Below are positions 5,847-14,272 of a stretch of DNA of 14,492 nucleotides, piece by piece (within the stretch, counting starts at the first letter, position 1; every line of letters begins with the position of its first letter). Under the pieces are notes generated by a model. The model was not told the DNA's origin. It did not search any database and saw only the letters and a program-made list of their open reading frames with translations. The stretch lies in the NCBI GenBank assembly GCA_012514925.1, contig JAAYZI010000150.1, forward strand, positions 1-14,492, given 5' to 3'. Made by a program: the position numbers and the translations under genes. This DNA comes from Deltaproteobacteria bacterium. GTDB lineage: Bacteria > Bdellovibrionota_C > UBA2361 > JAAYZI01.

Positions 5847-6953
5847 ATGAGAATTGCAATTTTAGGGACGCGTGGGATTCCAGCCCGTTATGGCGGTTTT
5901 GAAACTTTTGCTGAAGAGCTTTCCACTAGGTTGGCGGCCCAAGGGCATGAAGTAGTGGTGTACGGCAGACGCCGTTTCTTTTGCGGCCGTGAGGCCACGC
6001 CAATTCACTATCGTGGCGTAACTGTGCGTAGGTTGCCGACGATCATGCACAAGTACTTCGAGACCCCGCTGCATGCGCTGATCAGCTTTCTGGACCTTTG
6101 GCGGCACAGGGTGGATGTCGTGTTGCTATGTAATGCGGCCAATAGCCCCTTTGCTTGGATCGGCCGTTTGCGCGGGATTCCGGTGTTAATCAATGTGGAT
6201 GGTATAGAGCGTCGCAGAGCTAAGTGGAACATTGTGGGAAGGCTTTGGTACCGCTTAGGGGAACTCTGCTCGGTTTGGTTTGCTAGCGCGGTGGTGGCGG
6301 ATGCCCGCACGATTGCTAAGTATTATCTGGAGACTTTTAGATGCAAGGCTCGGGTGATTGCTTACGGCGCGGCACCCCGGATAGCTCCAGCTGGTGAAAC
6401 GTTGGCTAAGTTTGGGCTGAAAAAAGATGGATATATACTGTATGTCAGCCGTCTGGAGCCGGAGAATAACGCGCTTGGTGTGATTCAAGCCTATGACCGT
6501 CTGAACACTACTGTGCCGCTGGTAGTAGTCGGGGATGCTCCGTACGCTAAGGAGTACATTTCCCAGTTGCAACGCGTTGCTGGAAAGGGGGTTATCTTTA
6601 CCGGGTATCAGTTCGGGCTGAGCTATTGGGAGCTGTGCAGTAACTGCTATATGTACATCCAGGCGACAGAAGTGGGGGGTACTCATCCTGCTCTGATTGA
6701 GAACATGGCGTGCGGTAATTGCATTGTGGCCAATGCGGTGCCGGAGCACTTGGAGGTGTTGGCTGAGTGCGGAGTGTATTATTATCGCAATGATTTCGGG
6801 CACCTCAGTCGGCAGTTGGAGTTGCTGCTTAACGATCCTGCGCGTGTTAACGGCTTTCGCCAGAAGGCCCGGGTCCGGGCACAAGCGCTTTATTGCTGGG
6901 AGGGGGTGTGCGAGCGCTACCAGGAGCTTTTTAAGGAGGTTAGCCAAAGGTAG
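5847..6953 (+). CDS. DUF1972-type GT4 glycosyltransferase
   Basis: The protein transfers a sugar from a nucleotide donor to a growing lipid-linked glycan at the cytoplasmic face of the membrane. With ATG 5847 it has 368 residues and begins directly with MRIAILGTRGIPARYGGFET, the typical opening of the DUF1972 domain found in rhamnosyl- and related transferases such as Cps2T. The C-terminal Rossmann half follows from about 195 (YILYVSRLEPENN), with the donor-site motif GGTHPALIENMACGN at 277-291. A longer reading from TTG 5817 adds ten residues that do not look like family sequence and has no better ribosome site, so I prefer ATG 5847. It is the first gene of the + strand cluster. Donor sugar cannot be read from sequence; rhamnose is only one possibility. 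Confidence 0.87.
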   Translation: MRIAILGTRGIPARYGGFETFAEELSTRLAAQGHEVVVYGRRRFFCGREATPIHYRGVTVRRLPTIMHKYFETPLHALISFLDLWRHRVDVVLLCNAANSPFAWIGRLRGIPVLINVDGIERRRAKWNIVGRLWYRLGELCSVWFASAVVADARTIAKYYLETFRCKARVIAYGAAPRIAPAGETLAKFGLKKDGYILYVSRLEPENNALGVIQAYDRLNTTVPLVVVGDAPYAKEYISQLQRVAGKGVIFTGYQFGLSYWELCSNCYMYIQATEVGGTHPALIENMACGNCIVANAVPEHLEVLAECGVYYYRNDFGHLSRQLELLLNDPARVNGFRQKARVRAQALYCWEGVCERYQELFKEVSQR

Positions 6954-6983
6954 CATAGACACTTTTTTATATGGTAGCTTAGA

Positions 6984-7022
6984 CCGGTGGCGTCAGCCGG
7001 CTTCCCAAAGAGCCTTTTTTTT
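6984..7022 (+). terminator. Terminator-like hairpin abutting the GT2 ribosome site
   Basis: GGCTT (6999-7003) pairs with GAGCC (7010-7014), including one G-U pair, around CCCAAA. Eight T follow (7015-7022). The next base begins the GGAGA Shine-Dalgarno of the next gene. An upstream alternative, GGC (6989-6991) with GCC (6996-6998) plus flanking CC/GG, uses the same GG at 6999-7000 and so would exclude the terminator stem. The short 5-bp stem makes termination probably partial. Confidence 0.5.
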
Positions 7023-7036
7023 GGAGAACAGGAAGT

Positions 7037-8041
7037 ATGCAAGGAATTTCAGCAGTAATCCCTATTTACAATGAAGAAGAGAACGTGGGGCCCATGTATC
7101 ATGAGCTCACTCAGGTGCTTTCCCAGATGGATCGTCCATATGAGTTGTTGTTTGTGGATGATGGCTCCAGTGATGAAACAGTCCCGACGTTGTTGCGGGA
7201 GGCTGGGCAGGATCCGCATCTTAGGGTGATCCAGTTCCGCCGCAATTTTGGGCAGACCGCGGCGATGGCGGCCGGGTTGGAGCATTCCCGCTATGATATC
7301 GTGGTAACTCTGGATGGCGATCTGCAGAACGATCCTGCTGAGATCCCGCGCTTAGTGGCCAAGCTGGAAGAGGGCTATGATTTGGTGGCGGGCTGGAGAA
7401 AAAATCGTCAGGATAAGTTTATCAGCCGCCGCTTGCCGAGCATGATCGCTAATTGGATTATATCGAAATCGACCAAGGTGCAGCTGCACGATTATGGTTG
7501 TAGTTTAAAGGCCATGACAGGGGAGGTGGCGCGTGGCATCAACCTTTACGGAGAAATGCACAGGTTCATTCCTGCGTTGGCTGACGAGATGGGAGCGCGT
7601 ATCGTGGAAGTGCCGGTAAACCATCGCGCCCGCCGCTTCGGACGTTCAAAATATGGAATCTCGCGCACTATTAGAGTGGTTTTGGACCTGATTACCGTTA
7701 AGTTCCTACTGGGCTACTCGAAGCGGCCGATTCATTTCTTCGGCACACTCGGGGTGGGGGTGGGCGGCCTAGGCGGATTGATTCTCGCTTACCTGGCTTT
7801 TGACCGTCTGGTTCTGCACAATCCAATCGGCAACCGCCCCATGCTTACGCTTGGGTTTATGATGGTGTTGGTGGGTCTTCAGTTCTTGGTGTTTGGTTTG
7901 CTGGGCGAAGTTTTGGCTAGGACCTACTATGAGTCCCAGCGCAAGCGCACCTACTGTGTGCGGCGTTATTTTGAATTTTCATCAGAGCCATCGAAGGAGC
8001 CGGGGCTGCGTCCGGTAAAGGGTGCTGTCGGTGATCTCTGA
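7037..8041 (+). CDS. GT2 polyprenyl-phosphate glycosyltransferase (GtrB/DPM1-like)
   Basis: The family moves a sugar from a nucleotide donor onto undecaprenyl phosphate, making a lipid-linked single sugar for glycan or lipid A modification. The 334-residue protein has the GT-A fold: IPIYNEEENV (9-18), FVDDGSSDET (39-48), and the metal-binding TLDGDLQNDP (91-100) with D93 and D95. A conserved basic stretch RARRFGRSKYG (197-207) follows, typical of the GtrB group. Two membrane helices lie at about 232-256 and 268-294, then a short charged tail. The ATG at 7037 follows GGAGA at 9 nt. It begins downstream of a terminator-like hairpin, so its expression may be partly uncoupled from the first gene. 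No GtrA flippase partner is visible. The transferred sugar is unknown. Confidence 0.9.
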   Translation: MQGISAVIPIYNEEENVGPMYHELTQVLSQMDRPYELLFVDDGSSDETVPTLLREAGQDPHLRVIQFRRNFGQTAAMAAGLEHSRYDIVVTLDGDLQNDPAEIPRLVAKLEEGYDLVAGWRKNRQDKFISRRLPSMIANWIISKSTKVQLHDYGCSLKAMTGEVARGINLYGEMHRFIPALADEMGARIVEVPVNHRARRFGRSKYGISRTIRVVLDLITVKFLLGYSKRPIHFFGTLGVGVGGLGGLILAYLAFDRLVLHNPIGNRPMLTLGFMMVLVGLQFLVFGLLGEVLARTYYESQRKRTYCVRRYFEFSSEPSKEPGLRPVKGAVGDL

Positions 8042-9200
8042 CAGGGCGTTTGGAGTGAAGTTCAAAGCCAAGAGGAAGAGACCTCTTCTTAAAGTTATTT
8101 TGGATGCTCGAAAAATCTTCGACGGTGGCATCGGCCGCTATACACAGAATTTGGCGGAGGGTTTGGCGGCGCGAAGCGATGTGTCGCTGACATTGATTGT
8201 TCCACCGGGTTTTTCGGGGAGCAAGAGCGAGGAGTGGCAATGGCTCTCGGCTGTAAATCTAATAGAGGATCCGGCCCGGCCTTATTCACTGGATGAACTG
8301 TTTGGGATGCCGCGCCGTCTGAATTTTTCTAAGTTCGACGTATATCATGTGCCGCACTACACCTTGCCTTATGGTGTGTCCATTCCGGCGGTGATTACTG
8401 TGCATGACTTGACACACATCACACACCCTCAGCGTTGGTACTATCCTGCAGTGGCGACTTTTTTGGTCCGCTCTGGAGTTTCGCGCGCAAGACGGGTGCT
8501 AACGGTAAGTCAAGCTTCGAGGGAAGGGTTGGCGATGCTGCTGCGCAAGCATCCACGCGAGCTTGCCAAGGTGAGAGTTGTGCCTAATGCGATTCATCCT
8601 TTTTTTCTGAGCGCTTGTGAACCACAGCCGTTCTTAAGGGATCGTTTTCAGATAGAGGCACCGTATTTGCTGGCGGTTTGTTCCATGAATAAGCCGCATA
8701 AAGGGGTGCCGGATTTAATCTCTGCTTTTACGGCCGTAAAGGAGCGCCTCTTTGCGGATAAACAGTTTAGCAAGTTGCGCCTGGTTCTAGTTGGCAAGGG
8801 CGTTGAAGAGCTTGCCAAAAGGCGGGCCGATCAAACACAGGGTGATATTGTAGCGGTCGGCACCGTAACAGGAAATGAGCTTTTAAATTTATACGCAGGC
8901 GCGGAGGCTTTGGTTGTGCCATCCCTGGCGGAAGGGTTTTTTGTACCGGTGCTGGAGGCTCGGGCGCAGGGATTGAACGTAATCTCCCGTCCTATTCCCG
9001 CAGTTAAGGAGCTTTTATGTGAGCAGGATCTGGTGGCTAGGGATTTTAGCGTAGAGGCGCTTGAGGAAGCCATCTTGTGTTTTTTTAAGAGAGGCAGAAT
9101 TCCGTTTCAGGTTAAAGAAGTGTTGCGCCCATACTTACAGGAGCGTGTGGTGGAGCAGGCCTGCAAGGTCTACCTTGAGGCTTGCATGGCAGAGGAGTAA
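8031..9200 (+). CDS. GT4 family glycosyltransferase
   Basis: This is a retaining GT-B glycosyltransferase expected to extend the lipid-linked glycan. Core features, numbered from GTG 8022: the acceptor-side glycine loop DGGIGRYTQNLAEGL (34-48), the mid-protein VHDLTH (127-132), the start of the C-terminal half LLAVCSMNKPHKG (216-228), and the E-x7-E donor motif at E304 and E312 within SLAEGFFVPVLEA. Start choice is open. GTG 8022 has its purines too close. GTG 8031 has AAAGGG at 8 nt and is chosen here. GTG 8055 has AGGG at 8 nt. The first 20 or so residues are basic and outside the fold, so all three are compatible. It overlaps the end of the GT2 gene by 11 bp, which implies translational coupling. 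Donor sugar not predictable. Confidence 0.87.
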   Translation: MISDRAFGVKFKAKRKRPLLKVILDARKIFDGGIGRYTQNLAEGLAARSDVSLTLIVPPGFSGSKSEEWQWLSAVNLIEDPARPYSLDELFGMPRRLNFSKFDVYHVPHYTLPYGVSIPAVITVHDLTHITHPQRWYYPAVATFLVRSGVSRARRVLTVSQASREGLAMLLRKHPRELAKVRVVPNAIHPFFLSACEPQPFLRDRFQIEAPYLLAVCSMNKPHKGVPDLISAFTAVKERLFADKQFSKLRLVLVGKGVEELAKRRADQTQGDIVAVGTVTGNELLNLYAGAEALVVPSLAEGFFVPVLEARAQGLNVISRPIPAVKELLCEQDLVARDFSVEALEEAILCFFKRGRIPFQVKEVLRPYLQERVVEQACKVYLEACMAEE

Positions 9201-9206
9201 ATAACG

Positions 9207-10379
9207 ATGCGAGTAGCGTTGGTACACGATTGGCTGACTGGATGGCGAGGTGGCGAGAAGTGCCTGCAAGCCTTTCTGCAGATCTATCCCGAAGCCGATA
9301 TATACACCTTGCTGCATTTGCCTGGTACTACCACGGCGCAGATCGACGCGCGCGTGAAAGGCTGCTCTGTTTTGCAGCGTCTCCCCTTTGCGAAGCGGCA
9401 CTACCGTGCCTTCCTGCCGCTATACCCTTGGGCGGCACGATCACTTAAATTGGAGGGCTATGATCTGGTGGTTTCTCTAAGTCACGCCGCTGCAAAGAAT
9501 GTGAGAGTGCCGGCTGGTAGCGCTCATATCAGCTACTGTTTTACGCCGATGCGCTACATCTGGGATCAGGCTCCTCAGTATTTTGGAGCGGGGCTTTCTT
9601 TAGCGTGGCCTCTGGTTAAGGCGTTACGGATATGGGACCGGGCTGGGTCTGGTGGGGTAGGTGAGTTCGTGGCGATTAGCCGTTTTGTGGGGGCGCGTAT
9701 TCGTTGCTTCTATGGGCGTAAGGCAACTGTAATCTACCCGCCTGTAGACACCTCCTGGATCAAAAGCGCCCAGCCGGGGAAGGAGGGTGAAGCCTTCCTG
9801 TATGCTGGGGCGTTGGTTCCTTACAAACGGGTAGATCTAGTGGTAGAGGCTTTTAATCGTATAGGTGCGCCGCTTTGGATCGTAGGGCAGGGACCGCTTT
9901 ATAAACAACTGCGAAAAAGTGCGCGTCAGAACATCGTTTTTCAAGGCTACGTGGCTGATGCTGATCTCTCAGAGGCCTACCGGCGTTGCCGCGCGCTTGT
10001 GTTTCCGGTTACAGAGGATTTCGGCATGGTGCCGGTAGAGTGCATGGCGGCCGGCCGACCGGTGATCGCCTTGGACCATGGCGGGGCCCGTGAAACCGTA
10101 AAAGGCTTAAGATTCTGGGAAAACGGCCGGTCAACGCGAGATTTGCTTGCTGTCGGTGAAGCTAGTGGGGTATTTATACAGAATCGCGGCGGTGGGGGGC
10201 AGTTAGAGGCGCTCATGTCGGCGATCTCCTGTTTTATCAAAAACGAGGGGTCCTTTTCCCGTGAGGTCTGTGCCAGGCAGGCAGCGCTTTTTGCGCCGCA
10301 GCGGTTTTTGTCAGAGTGGCGGAGTTTGACAGGGCGTCTAGGTTTGGCCCCTGAAAGTTGTGGTGTTTCTAAGGCATAG
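9207..10379 (+). CDS. GT4 glycosyltransferase, WbaZ-like
   Basis: The 390-residue GT-B enzyme starts with MRVALVHDWLTGWRGGEKCL (1-20), a signature of the WbaZ-type mannosyltransferase-like group. It carries SHAAAKNVRVP (92-102), CFTPMRYIWD (111-120), VAISRFV (155-161) and YPPVDTSW (177-184). The C-terminal half begins with YAGALVPYKRVD (199-210) and has the E-x7-E motif at E270 and E278 (EDFGMVPVE). The ATG at 9207 follows AGAGGAG (9191-9197) at 9 nt, and the gap to the previous gene is 6 bp, so they are co-translated. Family relatives often transfer mannose, which is a suggestion only. No defects seen. Confidence 0.88.
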   Translation: MRVALVHDWLTGWRGGEKCLQAFLQIYPEADIYTLLHLPGTTTAQIDARVKGCSVLQRLPFAKRHYRAFLPLYPWAARSLKLEGYDLVVSLSHAAAKNVRVPAGSAHISYCFTPMRYIWDQAPQYFGAGLSLAWPLVKALRIWDRAGSGGVGEFVAISRFVGARIRCFYGRKATVIYPPVDTSWIKSAQPGKEGEAFLYAGALVPYKRVDLVVEAFNRIGAPLWIVGQGPLYKQLRKSARQNIVFQGYVADADLSEAYRRCRALVFPVTEDFGMVPVECMAAGRPVIALDHGGARETVKGLRFWENGRSTRDLLAVGEASGVFIQNRGGGGQLEALMSAISCFIKNEGSFSREVCARQAALFAPQRFLSEWRSLTGRLGLAPESCGVSKA

Positions 10380-10387
10380 CGGCGGTC

Positions 10388-11791
10388 ATGCTTAAGAAAA
10401 GGCGGCAGATTTTTGAACTGCTCTTTATGGCGTCTGATTTGCTGGTGGTCTCCGCCTCGTGGATGTTGGCCTATTGGCTGCGTTTTGAGACCGATCTGGT
10501 GCCGGCCGACAAGGGCATTCCAAATTTCAGCCACTACCTTACGATGCTGCTTTTTATCTGGCTGATTTGGGCGTTTGTTTTCCGTCGCATGGGGTTGTAC
10601 CGCCCGATGCGCGGAGTTAGGCGTGTGCGGGAGCATTGGTTGCTACTTAACGCCAATCTTACGGCTGTGGTGTTGCTCATCGCGGTGACCTATCTTTTCC
10701 GTGAAAAGAGCGTTCCGTTCTCACGTTTGGTGTTCATCTACTTTGGAGTGCTGGCCACTCTTTCTACGATGGCCCAGCGTTCGCTCTTGCGATTTCTGCT
10801 TAGAGAGGTGAGACGCCGTGGTTATAACCTCAGATATTTGTTGATTGTGGGGGCGGGACAGGTGGCGGGGGATATCGCTTCGCGCGTGCGGCTGCACCGG
10901 GAAGTTGGTATGCAGCTAATTGGGTGTCTTTCTAAGGACGGCTGTGAAGAACGCGGTCCGCGCGGTTTGCCGGTGGTCGGCCGGTATAACGATTTGCGGC
11001 ATTTGGTTTCGACCATGGATATCGATCAGGTAGTGGTGGCCTTGCCGCTAGAGGACAATGAGTGGCTGCCTGAGATTATGAGTCAGCTTAAAGATTCTCT
11101 TGTAGATGTTAAGATCGTGCCGGATCTTTACCGCTTCGTCAGTTTGGGTGGCTCGATTGAAGAATTTGAAGGACTACCGGTAATCAGCGTACAAGAGACG
11201 CCTTTGAACGGCATTAATCTCTTTGCCAAGCGTGTGGTGGATGTCGTGCTAGCCAGTTTGGCCCTGATCGTGTGCGCTCCGTTAATGTTGATAATCGCGC
11301 TTTTGATCAAGTTGACTTCGCGTGGGCCTGTGCTTTACCGCCAGGAGCGGGTGAGTTTTGACGGCACGGCCTTTAAAATTATTAAATTCCGGACCATGTC
11401 GACAGACGCTGAACAGAGTGGGCCGGGGTGGACCAAGCCGGGAGATAGTCGTGTCACCCGTCTGGGACGATTCTTGCGCTCTTCCAGCCTGGATGAACTT
11501 CCGCAATTTTTTAATGTGCTAAGCGGTGAAATGTCGATTGTGGGTCCTCGCCCGGAGCGTCCAGTTTTTATAGAAGAGTTTAGGAAGCGGATCCCGCGTT
11601 ATTACCTGCGCCATAAGGTGCCTGCTGGCATGACGGGCTGGGCACAGGTAAATGGCTGGCGTGGGGATTCCTCTATCGACAAGCGTATCGAGTGCGACCT
11701 CTATTACATCGAGAATTGGACCCTATTCTTGGATCTTAAGATTCTCTTACTCACCGTGTTTAGAGGGTTTCGTAACCGTAACGCTTACTAA
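10388..11791 (+). CDS. Undecaprenyl-phosphate sugar-1-phosphate transferase (WcaJ/GumD-like)
   Basis: This membrane enzyme starts polysaccharide repeat synthesis by moving a hexose-1-phosphate, often glucose, from its UDP donor to undecaprenyl phosphate. The 467-residue protein has the long-form architecture. Four N-terminal hydrophobic segments lie at about 12-32, 48-67, 88-105 and 111-130. A CoA-binding-like Rossmann domain follows (YLLIVGAGQVAGDIA, 150-164). A re-entrant helix (about 284-310) comes next, then the catalytic domain with KFRTMSTDAE (333-342), LDELPQFFNVLSGEMSIVG (368-386) containing the Asp-Glu pair D369/E370, PRPER, and GMTGWAQVNGWRG (414-426). It starts 8 bp after the preceding gene with only a weak ribosome site, pointing to coupling. 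The exact sugar (glucose or galactose) cannot be fixed. Confidence 0.9.
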   Translation: MLKKRRQIFELLFMASDLLVVSASWMLAYWLRFETDLVPADKGIPNFSHYLTMLLFIWLIWAFVFRRMGLYRPMRGVRRVREHWLLLNANLTAVVLLIAVTYLFREKSVPFSRLVFIYFGVLATLSTMAQRSLLRFLLREVRRRGYNLRYLLIVGAGQVAGDIASRVRLHREVGMQLIGCLSKDGCEERGPRGLPVVGRYNDLRHLVSTMDIDQVVVALPLEDNEWLPEIMSQLKDSLVDVKIVPDLYRFVSLGGSIEEFEGLPVISVQETPLNGINLFAKRVVDVVLASLALIVCAPLMLIIALLIKLTSRGPVLYRQERVSFDGTAFKIIKFRTMSTDAEQSGPGWTKPGDSRVTRLGRFLRSSSLDELPQFFNVLSGEMSIVGPRPERPVFIEEFRKRIPRYYLRHKVPAGMTGWAQVNGWRGDSSIDKRIECDLYYIENWTLFLDLKILLLTVFRGFRNRNAY

Positions 11792-11895
11792 TGTGGATGG
11801 ATTTTGAACTCCGCCCCAAGGCTGGATCTGAGAATAGGTCTGGTATATAACCTAGACGGTTAGGGAAAGGGCCGCGGCTCATTTCCATTAATCGT

Positions 11896-11931
11896 CTTTT
11901 CTCATCAGTGAAGCCACTAGAGTGAGAAGAG
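11896..11931 (+). promoter_or_regulatory. Stem-loop covering a Shine-Dalgarno upstream of ugd
   Basis: CTTTTCTCA (11896-11904) pairs with TGAGAAGAG (11923-11931, one G-U pair). Inside, AGTG (11907-11910) pairs with CACT (11915-11918) around AAGC. The 3' arm includes most of the AGAGG (11928-11932) that would serve the micro-ORF at 11938. Confidence 0.5.
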
Positions 11932-11937
11932 GTGAAC

Positions 11938-11955
11938 ATGGTTTTCTTCTTCTAA
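11938..11955 (+). CDS. Micro-ORF MVFFF in the ugd leader
   Basis: ATG at 11938 follows AGAGG by 5 nt. Five codons (Met-Val-Phe-Phe-Phe) end in TAA at 11953-11955. The last A of that stop is the first base of a second ATG (11955), reading Met-Gly-Ile then TAA (11964-11966), whose last A starts ugd. The double TAATG chain could pass ribosomes into ugd. The short size means chance cannot be excluded. Confidence 0.3.
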   Translation: MVFFF

Positions 11956-11965
11956 TGGGGATTTA

Positions 11966-13300
11966 ATGGATATTGCTATTGTAGGCACGGGGTACGTCGG
12001 GTTGGTGGCCGGCGCATGTTTTGCTGAAACTGGTAACGATGTAATTTGTGTCGATATCGATCAGAAAAAAGTAGAGATGTTAAGCCAGGGAGGCATCCCG
12101 ATTTATGAACCGGGCTTGGAAGATATCGTTAAGCGCAATTTAAAAAATAAGCGTTTAAGCTTCACTACTTCGCTGCAAGAAGCTGTGCAAAAGTCGGATG
12201 TAATTTTCATCGCAGTGGGCACCCCTCAAGATGAAGACGGAGCGGCGGATTTAAGCCATGTTTTAGCGGCGGCGGAGAGTATAGGTCGCAGCATGAACGG
12301 GCCCAAAATAGTTGTGGATAAATCCACAGTACCGATCGGTACGGCCTTCAAGGTGCGCCGCACTATTATGGAGCAGACTCAGCACCCAGTTGAGGTCGTT
12401 AGCAACCCTGAATTTTTGAAGGAAGGTGCGGCCATCGATGATTTTATGAAACCGGATCGGGTGGTGGTAGGAGTTTCCAGTGAAGCTGCCGCCAAGGTGA
12501 TGCGTGAGCTTTATGCTCCTTTTGTGCGCACCAATAACCCGATCTTGGTCATGGATGTACCTTCCGCAGAGATGACCAAATACGCCGCCAATGCGATGCT
12601 GGCCACGCGTATCTCGTTCGTAAACGAAATCGCCAATTTGTGCGAAAAAGTCGGCGCTGACATCAACTCAGTGCGGATTGGAATTGGGACTGATACGCGC
12701 ATTGGCATGAGCTTTCTATTTCCTGGGGTGGGTTACGGTGGTTCCTGCTTCCCCAAGGATGTTCAGGCTTTGATCCGAACAGGGATGGATTACGGCATCG
12801 ATATGAAGATCGCCAGGGTAGTGGAAGAGGTGAATGAAAAGCAAAAAACAGTGATGGTGCAGAAGGTGATCAAGCATTTCGGAAGGGACAGTATTTACGG
12901 CTGCACCTTTGCGATGTGGGGTTTGGCCTTTAAGCCCAAGACCGACGATGTGCGTGAAGCACCGGCGCAGGTGATTTGCCGTGAGCTCATAAAGTTAGGG
13001 GCTAAGCTGCAGGTGTTTGACCCGGAAGCGACTCAGACATTTAGGAAGGCTTTTGGCGAGAGTTCTAAACTCAAATATTGCGAGAGCGAGTACGACGCCT
13101 TGGATCAAGCGGATGCTCTTTTGATTTGTACGGAGTGGAATCAGTTTAGAACTCCCAATTTCGGCCGCATAAAAAAGCTTTTAAAGAATGCGGTTATCTT
13201 TGATGGAAGAAATATTTTTAATCCGGCTGAGATGGAAGCTGGAGGGTTCGTCTATTATTCAATCGGCCGCGCGGCAGTCGGCGTGCCGTCAGTAGATTAA
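11966..13300 (+). CDS. ugd: UDP-glucose 6-dehydrogenase
   Basis: The cytoplasmic enzyme oxidises UDP-glucose twice, with NAD+, to UDP-glucuronate. The 444-residue protein has normal length. The NAD-binding GTGYVG is at 7-12, followed by the acidic VDID (29-32). Other family marks are YEPGLED (47-53), AVGTPQ (83-88), STVPIGT (120-126), NPEFLKEG (147-154) and EMTKYAANA (202-210, with K205 and N209). The catalytic cysteine is C261 in GGSCFPKD (258-265). The C-terminal UDP-binding domain includes WGLAFKPKTDDVREAP (318-333) and DGRN (413-416). It feeds the decarboxylase encoded 18 bp downstream, giving a two-step route to UDP-xylose. The start ATG overlaps a micro-ORF stop; GGGGA at 11957-11961 is the only nearby Shine-Dalgarno-like sequence. 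All key residues present. Confidence 0.96.
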   Translation: MDIAIVGTGYVGLVAGACFAETGNDVICVDIDQKKVEMLSQGGIPIYEPGLEDIVKRNLKNKRLSFTTSLQEAVQKSDVIFIAVGTPQDEDGAADLSHVLAAAESIGRSMNGPKIVVDKSTVPIGTAFKVRRTIMEQTQHPVEVVSNPEFLKEGAAIDDFMKPDRVVVGVSSEAAAKVMRELYAPFVRTNNPILVMDVPSAEMTKYAANAMLATRISFVNEIANLCEKVGADINSVRIGIGTDTRIGMSFLFPGVGYGGSCFPKDVQALIRTGMDYGIDMKIARVVEEVNEKQKTVMVQKVIKHFGRDSIYGCTFAMWGLAFKPKTDDVREAPAQVICRELIKLGAKLQVFDPEATQTFRKAFGESSKLKYCESEYDALDQADALLICTEWNQFRTPNFGRIKKLLKNAVIFDGRNIFNPAEMEAGGFVYYSIGRAAVGVPSVD

Positions 13301-13318
13301 GGAAAGGGTAGGTAGCAG

Positions 13319-14272
13319 ATGGCAAGGGTGGTGGTTACTGGTGGTGCGGGTTTCATTGGCTCACATCTTTGTGATGCGCTGATGGCGCAGGGCCATGAGG
13401 TCATTTGTGTTGACAACCTTTATACCGGCAGCAAGAGGAATTTTGAGGCTCATCGCCAAAACGCGCGTTTCGAGTTTATTCGCCACGATGTGACGCAGCC
13501 GCTGATGTTAGAGGCGGATGAGATCTACCATCTCGCCTGCCCGGCATCTCCGGTGCACTACCAGTTTAATCCGGTCAAAACCGTAAAGACAAATGTGATT
13601 GGTACGATTAATATGCTGGGCGTGGCCAAGCGAGTGCGTGCGCGCCTGCTCTTGGCCTCGACTTCGGAAGTCTATGGAGATCCGCTGCAGCACCCCCAAA
13701 AGGAGGAGTATTGGGGGAATGTTAACCCGATTGGCCCGCGCAGCTGTTACGATGAAGGCAAGCGCATCGCCGAGACTCTGACCGTGAACTACCATTTGCA
13801 GCACCGTCTTAACACTAAGATCATACGCATCTTTAATACTTACGGCCCGCGCATGCTTTTTAATGACGGGCGTGTGGTATCTAATTTCATTGTACAGGCG
13901 TTGCGCGGAGAGGATATTACCCTGTACGGTGATGGTACGCAGACCAGGTCTTTCTGTTATGTTTCGGACATGGTCAGCGGCATAATGGCCGCCATGGTGA
14001 AGAAGGATTTTTACGGTCCGGTCAATTTGGGCAATCCCAATGAGCTCTCGATTGCTGAGCTGGCGGAGTTAGTGTTGGAATTGACGGGTTCGGGATCTAA
14101 GTTGGTGTTTCGCAAGCTGCCGGCGGATGACCCCACCAGGCGGCGGCCCGACTGCACTTTAGCCGAGCAGGAGCTGGGTTGGACTCCTAAGGTTGATTTG
14201 AGGGAGGGTTTGAAGAAGACTATTGCTGACTTTGAAGCGCGTTTAAAGGGCGGAGAGAAATGTCCAAAATAG
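13319..14272 (+). CDS. uxs: UDP-glucuronate decarboxylase (UDP-xylose synthase)
   Basis: This short-chain dehydrogenase converts UDP-glucuronate to UDP-xylose through an NAD-bound 4-keto intermediate. The 317-residue single-domain form begins with TGGAGFIGSH (7-16) and VDNLYTGSKRN (31-41). It carries HDVTQPL (56-62) and HLACPASPVHYQFNP (71-85), both typical of UXS rather than plain epimerases. STSEVYGDP (114-122) includes E117, and the catalytic pair Y144/K148 lies in SCYDEGKR. RIFNTYGPRM (170-179) and the arginine-rich DPTRRRPD (271-278) follow; a nearby arginine is catalytic in characterised UXS enzymes. It has no N-terminal membrane anchor, so it is cytosolic. The gene sits directly behind ugd (GGAAAGG and AGG before the ATG) and overlaps the next gene by 13 bp. 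Confidence 0.93.
   Translation: MARVVVTGGAGFIGSHLCDALMAQGHEVICVDNLYTGSKRNFEAHRQNARFEFIRHDVTQPLMLEADEIYHLACPASPVHYQFNPVKTVKTNVIGTINMLGVAKRVRARLLLASTSEVYGDPLQHPQKEEYWGNVNPIGPRSCYDEGKRIAETLTVNYHLQHRLNTKIIRIFNTYGPRMLFNDGRVVSNFIVQALRGEDITLYGDGTQTRSFCYVSDMVSGIMAAMVKKDFYGPVNLGNPNELSIAELAELVLELTGSGSKLVFRKLPADDPTRRRPDCTLAEQELGWTPKVDLREGLKKTIADFEARLKGGEKCPK

Larger units (their letters stand above)
11792..11965 (+). promoter_or_regulatory. Structured leader region before ugd
   Basis: This 174-bp spacer is the largest gap within the + strand cluster apart from its 5' control region. It contains TGGTATATAAC (11841-11851), a possible extended -10. TAGGT/ACCTA (11835-11839 with 11850-11854) and AACC/GGTT (11849-11852 with 11858-11861) compete for the same bases. 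A stem-loop lies at 11896-11931 and two micro-ORFs lead into ugd. An internal promoter, an RNA regulator or both are possible. Confidence 0.4.

Noticed and set aside
6255..6962. 235-codon - strand frame
   Set aside because: It lies antisense to the first glycosyltransferase, whose family motifs are intact over the same bases; no motif in the antisense product.
9977..10636. 219-codon - strand frame
   Set aside because: Antisense to two well-supported genes (the WbaZ-like transferase and the phosphotransferase); His/Pro/Gln-rich composition typical of a shadow frame.
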